Assembly: GCA_023634235.1 (NCBI GenBank)
Contig: JAMKCF010000003.1
Coordinates: 15,842,742-15,906,741, forward strand
Reading direction: 5' to 3'
Length of the DNA stretch: 64,000 nucleotides
DNA from: Pisaster brevispinus
Lineage: Eukaryota; Echinodermata; Asteroidea; Forcipulatida; Asteriidae
This document shows positions 1-9,440 of the stretch, piece by piece (position 1 is the stretch's first letter; every line of letters begins with the position of its first letter). Under the pieces are notes generated by a model. It saw nothing but the letters and a program-made list of their open reading frames with translations, was not told the origin of the DNA and ran no database searches. The position numbers and the translations under genes are program-made.

Positions 1-205
1 GGGCACTATGTGGATTGACTTTTCAGTCCCTGCTTAACTGGGTGTGTTTTCCCTGGAATAAATCTCTGGGGTTTCCCTCCCACATCTAAAAATGAAACCT
101 CCTTCTTCGTCTTCTCTCCATGGGGCTCTTGGCTAGTTTAGTGGTTAAGTATGCTTTTCTTAGAGTCCTTGGCTTCACAACCAGAATTAATGAATGAAAT
201 GATAT
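1..205 (+). mobile_element. SINE family A, 3' portion, cut by window edge
   Basis: Matches 50695-50990 (plus) and 2700-2958 (minus): GGGCACTATGTGGATTG, CAGTCCCTGCTT, the GGGTTT and GTCTTCTCTCCAT blocks, and an AATTAATGAATGAA tail. The tRNA-like head, visible in the other copies, lies left of the window. Confidence 0.7.
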
Positions 206-447
206 TTAACTAAATGAAAGGGCAAATTGACTTCAATTGATCATACTGTCATGACTGTCACATGAATTCCTCACAGCATTTGCATTCTGCATTTATGTTT
301 ATTGAAACAAGACTCTACATGTATATCACTTTATTTTCACTTAAGAACGAAGCACATGTACAAGATTTGTTTTATTAGAAACAACTCTACGTGAATCATT
401 AGAAGTAATTCAAAGAGGTTTTACTATTTCTATTATTAACATTTTAT

Positions 448-770
448 ATTTCAGGTAATGAAACCAAGGATGCCTCATAAGTGTACTTAATCACTGTAGC
501 TCGCAAGCTTGAGGAAGCCTGTCAACAAGGGTGCTTGCTAATGCTATGTGAACCATGATAAGTGTTCTGGGTTCTTTTACGTGCACCAATCCAAGTACAC
601 AGGATTTACAACTTAATGTCTCATCCGAAGGACAAAGCAATTCTGGTACATGTAAGTATCTTGCTCAAGGACACAAGTGACATCACTCGGACTCGAACCC
701 ACACTCTGCTGATCAGAAACACCAAAGCTTGAATCCGGTGCTCCTAACCGCTCAACCACGACATGCCAAA
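448..770 (-). mobile_element. SINE family B, near full length
   Basis: Minus-strand tRNA-like head (GTTGAGCGGTTAGGAGCACC A-box and GGGTTCGAGTCC B-box, about 768-690) with the common body and an ATCCTTGGTTTCATTACC tail at 475-455. Related copies are at 23868-24100, 33400-33726 and 36600-36812. Confidence 0.75.
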
Positions 771-854
771 ATTCCATCAGTTTGAACTTTAAACCAAATT
801 TCATAGAAAGTTATCCATAGCATTATAATGAAACACTATAAGTTTAATACACAC

Positions 855-3800
855 CAGGAAATTTCTTCCTGTCGCGACCTCCTTCCTGCAGGGTCAAAGG
901 TGATGGTCCACGTGACCTCTTGCCAGACAGAGAGCCATGCCACTTCTCAGGATCCCAGACACCATTGTCACTGTAAAGAAATGAGAGAGACCCGAGAGCA
1001 ATACATCGATTAGCATTCATCTACCTGCCAAGCCCAACCTGTATTAGATTTCAGATTCATTTCAGGAATTCACACATTTGTGTACCCGTGGTTTAGCATT
1101 GGCCACGTTAAACGGATCAAAATGGTTTGGGGTTACAAGCTTTAACCACTTGCTTTTTCATTCCACAGCTCTGGCAAAAGACTTTGACATTTGATAATAG
1201 ACCCTATGTATTGATGTCATCATGCCGCCATCTTAGAGGTATAACGATGATGAAACAATGGAAACGCACATCTATGTACCCGCAGCACACTGAATCGGCC
1301 AATGAGCAATCTGTAGCCGAGGGCGCCCTGCTCAAATGACGTCATGAGGGGAAGACAGCACTACCCTTCCCGTAGAGAAGGCAGTGCAGTCCCGCCCCTC
1401 ACACATTGTGATGGACCAGTCCGAGAAGAGAAGGCAGCATATAACGCATTAGGCCTATTAGTTGATTTTGGAAGATTGATGCTTTTTTACTGGACAGGGA
1501 GTATCTGGGGGGGGGGCAAGGGTTTAAAGATACAAAATGTTGTCAGTTAAAGAAACAAGGCCATACATAAATGAAAACAACATACCTTTTTTACAGCATC
1601 AATATTGTATCTTACCTAAATGTACACTTACACGCATGCACTCTCATCTCACTTCTTCCCCTCTCCCACCACCCACTGCCATTACATAAAACCATGTTGC
1701 ACTTAGCCGACCCGATTTGTGCACGAGTACAAGATCTACTGTTACAGAACAAAGAGCGTATAGTGCGACAAGGTTCAAGATGGGAAATGGAGCTGTATCT
1801 GTTGTTTAGTTGTAGTATACGCATGGGCGCGTTTCAGTGAGCAAATGTTTCGTTTTATATCATTGATAGCAGCGGTCACTGTACGCAGTGATCTAATGTT
1901 GCATCAAAAGAGTTGCTTAGTGAAATGGCACCCAGTGCGTACTTCACATTTCCGCCGGAGTTCCCAATGTTGCACCTGCAGCGCTATACAATCTTTGTTA
2001 CAGGCTGAGATATGACTTTGCTTCACTGTCAAGATTACTTTCTTTTAAATTGCATGTACTTACTCGCAGTACTCCTCAGACAGACAAATTGGCTTCCTCT
2101 TGGTAGCTGGGCTGTCTCTCAGGTTAAATAACTCTTCCTGTTGGAAATAAGACAACCACAAGATTCTATAAGCATCTGTGTATACAATGAATCTGCCTGA
2201 ACAGTGACACACAATTTGCAGTATCAGTCACTGATCTCTTGCAATGCATGCTGCCTATTGCAGCTGTGTTGTTCAAACCATTCTCCAGATTCATGTTGAC
2301 ATCTGTTAGCACTGTCTGTGTCGATGCAATGACAAAAGACATCCTGAACGGGAACGAGCACTCACAAAACTCAGTAGCTTGGGTAACCACAGTCTACCCA
2401 AATTATTAAACAATAGGTAATTATCAGACAGTTGAAGTTGATGAATGTATGACACCTACAATAATCATGAACCATGTTTCTTAACTGAACCATGTAAAAA
2501 TAGTCTCATACACACATAAAATTTGCACACCATTTTGGGCTCTTCCTTGGAGTATCTGATGTAGAGATGAGATCCCGTGTCAGGACTGAGGCTGAATTCA
2601 ATCAGTATTGACCCCGATGCACAACGCGGAATGCACCTCCGCACAATGCGCGTCTACCATTTCCACCACTTTGGGTACATTTTGTGTACATTTTGACTTC
2701 AAAATTTCATTTCATTTCATTTATTTTGGTTATGAAGCCAAGGATTCTCAGAGAACCGGACAAACAACCCCATGGAAAAAGACAAGGAAATAAGTTTCAG
2801 ATTTAGGTGTGGGAGAAAAACCCCAGAGAATCATACAGGAAAAACCCATGCAAGCAGGCAGGGACTGAAAACCCAATCCACATAGTGCCCCCGGTGGGAT
2901 TCTAACCGGGGTCCCAGAGGTGGAAGGCAAAAACAATACCACTACAGCAACCCGACCGCCCAAAATGGCGGACAGGATGGGTGTGTGTAAGTGCGCTGCG
3001 CGTTGTGCAATGGGTCAATTTTCTCTCGTGTCTCACAATTTTCAAAATGTTTTCGCATGTACATTGCTTATGATTTTCCATACTGTAATGGTACAAATCG
3101 TTGTGTCGGTGCAAAAGGTAAAAGTGAAATGCTACTTTTGCAATGTTGACAGTTTATATTTCTCTTTAAATAAACATGATGTATATACACAAAGTCAATG
3201 GATGCCAAATTCAGACATTTTTGCATGGGGCATTTTCGCAGGAGATACGACTTTGTTGCAGAACCAAGTTACAACCTTATGAAGCACTGACACAATGAAC
3301 TGTACTTGTTGCCTAACTAACAAGTAGGCCCTAATAGTAAATTAAGAAATAACCACAAAGGACAACCAGAACAGCATTATACATTTTTTTTACGTGCATT
3401 AGCCTTTTTAAGATATGGGGCTCATTGTACAGTTGTAGTCACTGCTCAGTTTGGGTGTACACAATGTATACACACATTTCCCAAACCAAGTAGTGTCATC
3501 ATGTGTCAATGTGTCCTCCACATCTTCAAATGGCTAATGGGGGGACTCTGAGACGCAAGGCAGAAGTAGTCACACAGACATCAAATTGGAATTTAAACTG
3601 TTTAATCTGAGCATGTCAACTGGTTTACCAGAACAAGGAATGCATTTGCAGAGTTTATCATTTTCCTATAAAACCAAAGTACAGAATTGGAAAAAACATC
3701 AACACCACCCCCCAAAAAACCCCCAAACAACAACAAACAAACATATGATTAATTCAGGCCCACTACTTCACACAGGCAATGGGGGTAATTGCCTCCGAGC

Positions 3801-6800
3801 CCCTGGTCATTGCCTTGTTGCCCCTTGAAATGTTTCTGCAGAACTGTCCACGTCCATCGGGTGCACTTTACTTAGGAAAAGCTGCCGTGCCCTTACAAGA
3901 GTAAAGCATCAGGCCTGTGTTCATTTATATCTCAAATTTCACTGGTTATCATGGTTATAAAGTTCATACAGTACCAATCCCACAGAGAAATAATTTCTGT
4001 CTGAAAGCTAGCCTTGGAAGGACCCCCGAATCACTATTTCTTATTTTGATTGCTACAATCAAATTAGGCCACATATGAACAATGTCCCTGACACAAACAT
4101 CGACCGTTTTTTCCTTTTTCCCCCATAACATAACCATCAAAACCGATGAAATTTTCACTGTTTATTAGATGGAAATAGTTACCTCTCCTATTTACATATC
4201 TCATCACATAAAAACATGTAAAGATACAAAGTAATTAGTGGGCCCTCCGTAACCCTGATGCACCAACTCCAATCAAAATTGATACTGCTTGGCTGTAGTA
4301 TTAATCAACTTTCATAAAAACTCACCCCCAATATAATTTGGCATGCGTTGCACCCTATTTAATTTGGGGTGCGTTCCGATGTCAGGAACCTCTGCGAGAG
4401 TCTAATGTCAGGTGTATTATTTACAATGTGCAGTGTCATCAAACGGGGCCGGTGGTCCGATATGATAAAAGGCTGTGACCTACATCGGCCTGTGTGTATT
4501 GTAGTAACAGATGCCAGCCGCAACAAATATCATTAGACATTGTAAACAGGATCACAAACGGAATGTTTGTATATGTGGCGTTTGGTTTTGATACACGTAG
4601 GCCATGAGGGAGAGGATCCTCTGCCCCCGCAACCACGTCTGGAAAAACATGTTATGTTTTCCAGCTGGTTTTCTTAGAACGTACAGCAAAAAGAAAGAAA
4701 GAAAGAAAGAAAGAAAGAAACACTTTGTGTAAAGTCTTTCAAGATGGATCTTCAATGGTGGGTTAACAATGGGTGTGTAGGAGCATTTATGTCGAGCGGT
4801 GAATCACAGTTGCGTCACATAAACCATACATACTGACAAATCTTGCCCAACGGAGGACAAAGTAATCGGTAAATACCACCATATATTAAAATAATCAGAC
4901 AGTTTGTAAGCCTGGAACATTGTTTTTGATTATGTTGATGGAGCAAGGCAACTTTCCTAAGGCCTGACGAAACAATATGTTTCTTTCCTGTAACAGGCTT
5001 AGAAAAAAAGAGAAAATTGCACACCAAAAACAAAGTTCTTTGAACAATTATAAGAAATTGACCTACCTGCAAGTTTTGTTATTGGACTTTCACAGAATTG
5101 GATATGAAAGAATTCGAACATTTTTATGCAATCAGATTTAATAAAATACTTGAAAACAATTAGGCCTAATTTATTTATTTATTTATTTTCTAATACAAAA
5201 TTACAGTCCGCAGGTTTTTGAAGGGTCAGCTGGTTACAGGAAGCAAACTTTTTTGTTTGTTCAGGACTAATGAAAATGGTTTGACCGTCAACAAATTTTG
5301 ATGTCTGTGGGAAAAAAATGAGCGGAAAAATTGTAAACATCATCAACGGCAAAACCAAGGCTTCTGCAGATAATGACTTTGATCATAGGAACATTATTTT
5401 TTAACAGACACACCTTTTGAACAATAGATATACAACAAACAGTCTTTGCATGCAAGTCTTTGTTTATAAATCATCGTCTTTAATCCAACACCATCGGGGC
5501 CCAATCTCATTGCTCTGCTTACCGTACTCCGCACTTACGTCAAGTGTATTTCACAGGTTAGCAAAGAATTTTTGCTTGTGCGCGTGCGTACTCCAAGTTA
5601 CTAGGCATTCTTCGCTTGCGCAGATATTCGGCGCTTGCACAGTAAGCGGAGAATGGTGATCGCAAGCGCAGAATTCGGCAGTAAGCAGAGCCATGAAATT
5701 GGGCCCCAGGTGTTCTTCAGGCACCCAGGGGTAGAAATATTAAGTTAAATAATGAATACTCTGGCTAGAACGGGCCCTGGGATTATTTTTAAGCCTGTAA
5801 ACACGGAGGGCCCCGAGGGGATTGCTTATTTGGGACTTGCTAATAGCACCCAGGCGCCAGGTTATGTTGAAGTCTGGGAACCTTACTAAGAAATGCATCG
5901 AAATGCAACACAGTTGAAACAAAAACCCTTTATAAAAATGCACCAAAATGCCAACTGTGGGTTCTGTTGCATTGTGAAGTGAACTGGTTTAAGCCAGCCT
6001 TGGCAATTGCACATTTAACCCTGCGAAATTTACAATACATGTTATATGCATTGAAGTTTGCTGGGGACTGGAATTGCACATGGACATGTCAAGGCCATGT
6101 GAATCTAGAGCCCTGCTGAATGCAGCACAGTGCAACAGAGTATGGGATTTGAGTTGACTGCCAACAGCAACAAAGTACAACTTTTACCATTTGACACATT
6201 TTGTTTTATTTGGCAGGGATAGGAATAAAAGGTAACAACACTGTACTGGGATTACACTTTGTGAGACATTGCTGGTTTTCGCTACAGGTAGTTCTGTATT
6301 TATTTATATTTTTTGGACTTGGAAACAATCTTATCAAGTCTCCAGTAGGGCCTGTAATATATATAACCAAATGATGATACGTGGGTATTTTAGAACTTCA
6401 ATACAATGTACACACATCTCACCTCTATTAACCTTAACTAATAAACCAGAAGGGGAAACTGACTGGGCAAATTTTAAAATAATTTTGGGTTGAACAAAAG
6501 AAAACTAGATTGGGACTTGAACTTGCAATCTCCGGATTAATGTGCCGGCGCTCTACCAACTGAGCTATCGAGCCCTAATGTTGGCAGTTTCCCTATTTTG
6601 GCTTCCGACTGGCTCCCAAAACAAATAGGGAGACCCCCATTATTAGAGCTAGAAAGCTCAGTTGGTAGAGTGCCGGCACGTCAAATTCAGAGGTCACAGG
6701 TTCAAGTCCCGCTCTTGTGAATTTTCTTTTAAACCCCAAATTCTATTAATTTTAGTACATTAATCTACTTGTACATGGTTGAGTACTCACAGCACCATAC

Positions 6801-6923
6801 TGCCACTTGATGTTCTTGGCTTTGACTGACATCTCTGGTTGCTTCTTGGCCTTCTCACCACCGCCCTCCTCTTCCTCCTTCTCTCCACCCTCATCATCAG
6901 GCTCTGACTTCTTGATCATCCTC
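855..6923 (-). CDS. EIF4ENIF1: EIF4ENIF1 (4E-T) homologue, N-terminal exons, 3' part beyond window
   Basis: eIF4E-transporter: a nucleocytoplasmic shuttling, P-body protein that binds eIF4E and promotes translational repression and mRNA decay. Three minus-strand exons join in phase: 6923-6791, 2137-2064 and 970-855 (donors GTGAGT, GTAAGT, GTGTGT; AG acceptors). The first joined segment is acidic and Lys/Glu-rich. The junction of the first two exons makes YGAEELF, a canonical eIF4E-binding YxxxxL-phi motif. Next come a Cys-Leu-Ser-Glu-Glu-Tyr segment and DNGVWDPEKWHGSL, the block conserved immediately after this motif in animal 4E-T proteins, then a basic Arg/Lys/Ser/Pro stretch. The ATG at 6919-6917 could be the start (A at -3), but the exon is also open upstream, so a further 5' exon is possible (see 12410). 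The rest of the gene lies left of position 855, outside the window. Introns contain SINEs and MITEs. The family call rests on the motif plus the WDPEKWH block. Confidence 0.86.
1193..1350. mobile_element. MITE carrying a YY1-like motif (copy 1)
   Basis: Inverted ends (AATAGACCCTATG... and TGACGTCATGAGG...) and interior (CAATGGAAACGCACA, GGCCAATGAGCAA) match 42835-43027. The minus strand at 1234-1224 reads AAGATGGCGGC, a YY1 consensus. Confidence 0.6.
1730..2000. mobile_element. MITE family sharing 'CATCAAAAGAGTTGCTTA' (copy 1)
   Basis: The interior GCATCAAAAGAGTTGCTTA and flanks match 7930-8168. The ends are inverted (ACAAAGAGCGTATAG and CTATACAATCTTTGT). It lies in the intron between the first two EIF4ENIF1 exons from the left edge. 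Confidence 0.6.
2619..3010. mobile_element. MITE 'TGCACAACGCGG', split by a nested SINE
   Basis: Left part 2619-2698 and right part 2959-3010 rejoin to match the uninterrupted copy at 13182-13330. The ends are inverted (TGCACAACGCG / CGCGTTGTGCA). CAAAATGGCGGAC at 2961-2973 is YY1-like. Confidence 0.75.
2699..2958 (-). mobile_element. SINE family A inserted in a MITE
   Basis: Reverse complement of the SINE at 50695-50990, with its tRNA-like head at the right (GGCGGTCGGGTTGCTGTAG, GGTTAGAATCCCACC) and its tail at the left (TTTATTTTGGTTATGAAGCC). A short duplicated AAAAT flanks it. Confidence 0.75.
3755..3918. repeat. dispersed 'GCCTTGGTGCCCCTTGAAA' repeat
   Basis: Fragment of a dispersed family with GGCAATTGCCTCC, CATTGCCTTG, CCCCTTGAAATG and AGGCCTG ends. 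Related copies: 8733-9065 (two), 9535-9665, 10495-10660, 11195-11370, 25600-25690, 27235-27340, 53330-53505. Confidence 0.55.
3975..4160. repeat. dispersed repeat with TGATTGC-ACAAT core
   Basis: Similar in order and wording to 26055-26250 and 29190-29400: AGAGAAATA, then a TTGATTGC/CAATTGCCG segment, AACAAA...CTCTGTGAC, and CATCAACCG. Divergent; no clear terminal repeats. Confidence 0.45.
4688..4720. repeat. (AAAG)n microsatellite
   Basis: About eight AAAG/GAAA units directly visible. Confidence 0.95.
5496..5707. mobile_element. MITE with GGGGCCCAAT ends (complete)
   Basis: Ends are inverted: GGGGCCCAATCTCATTGC at the left and CCATGAAATTGGGCCCC at the right, each continuing into CTCTGCTTAC / GTAAGCAGAG. 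The interior is rich in CGCTTGCG motifs. The same ends occur at 45034-45121, 22018-22208, 24932-25100, 25732-25930, 27340-27545, 28050-28220 and 55421-55606. Confidence 0.8.
6440..6750. mobile_element. inverted element with two tRNA-like heads (copy 1)
   Basis: Left arm, minus strand: tRNA-like A-box GATAGCTCAGTTGGTAGAGC with a GGTTCAAGTCCC-like B-box (6512-6574). Right arm, plus strand: AAGCTCAGTTGGTAGAGTG and GGTTCAAGTCCCGC (6647-6715). The outer ends are also inverted (TTTTGGGTT / AACCCCAAA). The same architecture occurs at 31785-32175. Confidence 0.7.
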
Positions 6924-7929
6924 CTGACAACAGAAAACAATGGGATGGGTTAATAATGGAATAACAGTTGCTCTCTTTACATTGAAGCGGCTTACAACAC
7001 ACACTCCAGTTGTCCTCAAAAGGAAGATTTCCACTGAAACCAATTCTTGTAGGTGTGGGAGACCTTGAGATAACTTACACTTTCTAACAAGATAACTTTT
7101 TCAATTCAATTCAATTTGACATTTATTTCCGTAGTGGTGAAAATGAAAGAAAAGTAAACAAATACAAAACAAGTATATAAGTCAAAGACAATCAAGAACT
7201 GGTTAGAAAAACAACAAATTAAGGAAATGGGGGGCATTTTCAGAAGTCAAAAGGAGGCTTGTAATGTATTGAAATGCCCACTGACAAAAACTAACCAAAA
7301 TTAAAGCAAAACCGCCAAAAACAAAAGCAGCAAATAAAAACAAACAAATATTAATAATTTACCCTAAAGAAGAACACATTTTAAGCAAAAATAATAATAC
7401 ATTCCCCTTTTTTCCCACTTAATTTGAAATCAATTTGCTTTTCTTGATCACATGAATCTGTTCATAGGTAATATTTCTACCTGTCAGAATGTGTACCTGT
7501 ATTGCCATTGTGAGTAAAACCAAATCCTTTAGATTTGAAAACCTCTAAATGAATTTGACGTTCCTGATTAAAACACTGTGTCAGTTTTTTCCTGTTTTCT
7601 CAACAAGCAGACACTGTATTCAACTGAAACGCTCACAGATGACTTTTTTAAATCTTTCTTGATAGTTTTGCCCATACATCAGCATGTTACGTTGACAAAA
7701 ACCCAGCGATGGCCCTCGAATGCAATACATTCAAATATAGTGCAACAATGGCTTGAGAATTTATTTCTATTTGTACAACCCTGCTAAAACAGTATCGGTA
7801 GTAGTACATGTACATTTGTGCAATTAGAAAACCTTGAAAATGAACACAGTATTTACACAATGCACAACATCCTGGAGCACACAGAGAATTTGTACAATTC
7901 AATGTATAAAAATGTAATCCACTCTGTGT

Positions 7930-8168
7930 ATCAAAGATTGTACAGAGCTGCAAGGTACTAGATGGGCAACTGGAGCTTTGTCTATTGTTGGAACGTGAAG
8001 TGGGTGCCTTTTCGGTAAGCAAATACTTTGTTATATCATTGATAGCAATGGTCAGTGTCTGCGCTGATCTACTGTTGCATCAAAAGAGTTGCTTACTGAA
8101 ATGGCGGCCATTGCATACTTCGCAGTTCAGTCTGAGTTTCCCACCTTGCACTCTGTGGCAATCTTTGG
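7930..8168. mobile_element. MITE family sharing 'CATCAAAAGAGTTGCTTA' (copy 2)
   Basis: Inverted ends: CAAAGATTGTACAGAGCTGC and TGCACTCTGTGGCAATCTTTG. The interior matches 1730-2000. Confidence 0.65.
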
Positions 8169-8732
8169 TCTTGTACAATACAAGCAGCACACTCCTCTCA
8201 ACTGGGTTTTTAAAAATCATACAAACAGCGCAAACATTGTACAAAGTTAGTCACATCAGTAATGCAACTTTGTACACAAGGTGCACCATTTATTCACCAG
8301 AGACTACTGTCATTAGCAGACACTAAACCCTTACAAAGTGTATGCATGCTAATTTTATGCAACATCCTGCAGTTTTACAAGTGAACTAAATAATGATACC
8401 CTGTCCCAAACTGTCAGAGGACACTATGCAAGATAATTTGAGAAGATGCATGATTTGATCTATTAGCAAACAGTATGCATGCACAATTCACACAATGTAT
8501 GGAAATTTGTCAAAAAATAGATCCCTGCCATTAATCATTTCTATAATAAAGTGTACGCATCTGAATAAAATGCAATGTCAAAACTGGGACTTATCAAAGT
8601 CCACTGTATATGGGCTCACATCTTCATACATTTACTGTACACACCTACACAAAATGTGCATAAATATTCCTTAACCATGCATGTATTAGCTTGCTAATGT
8701 AGTATACATCACCAGGCCTAGTTAACACTTTG

Positions 8733-9065
8733 TTCTTGCAGGCTTGACGCTTCACTTTTGAAAGGGCAAGGGCACCAAGGCATTTTCTCCTTGGTAAAAG
8801 GCATCTCAATAAAGGATGTATTGTAAATTTCTATTGGAACATTTCAAGGGACACCAAGGTAATGACCAAGGTCAACAGAGGCAATTGCCTCTGCTGCCCC
8901 CGTGAAGTATCCGGCCTGTTCTTGATAAGGGCAAGACAATTTTTTACCTTAGTAAAGGGCACCTCTATAAATAGTAGGAAAAAGACAATCTTTATTGGAA
9001 CTTTTCAAGCGGCACCAAGGCAATGGATGCAATTGCCTCCATCGCCTCTGTGAATTATCAGGCCT
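8733..9065. repeat. two copies of the 'GCCTTGGTGCCCCTTGAAA' repeat
   Basis: Head-to-tail units of about 165 bp: AGGGCAAGGGCACC, CATTTCAAGGGACACC, CAAGGTAATGACC, GGCAATTGCCTCTG. Further fragments at 9535-9665, 10495-10660 and 11195-11370. Confidence 0.55.
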
Positions 9066-9254
9066 CTACATGTACCACACGTATGCATGAAAAACAAAAT
9101 CAAGAGTTAACCTTTTTACCATTTCGAATGACATGAACCGCATTTACATACAAATGATGTTTTGATAATGATCCAGACACACAGGAAGTACCACAGTGTG
9201 ATTTTAAATTTATGACTTTAGACTACCCTAGAAATGTGTGTTTGCTTTCAATGT

Positions 9255-9440
9255 TTAAACCCTTCACACTATCTGACCATTTGATATCATGAACTAATGT
9301 TCTGAATAATAGATTGACTATGCTAGCTTGCAGTATGATATCATGTTGTGAATGGATCTACACTTTCTCAGTCAGTTCTGTGTACAGTTGTGCTGCCACA
9401 CAATCAGTGAAGTTGAATGGTTTCAAACGGTTGGTCAACT
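9255..9440. repeat. dispersed 'CTGACCATTCAAT' element (fragment)
   Basis: Matches the 110-bp units at 55650-56090 and fragments at 52535-52760, 53615-53820 and 61850-62125: TATCTGACCATTTGATATCAT, GACTATGC, ATGATATCATGT, GTGCTGCCACACAATCAGTG. Confidence 0.55.

Noticed and set aside
1344..1550. Small open frame after the MITE at 1193-1350
   Set aside because: Low-complexity end (poly-G) and no similarity; it lies within an intron of the EIF4ENIF1 homologue.
6647..6715. Functional tRNA gene
   Set aside because: A- and B-boxes are present but a full cloverleaf is not, and the sequence is one arm of a repeated inverted element.
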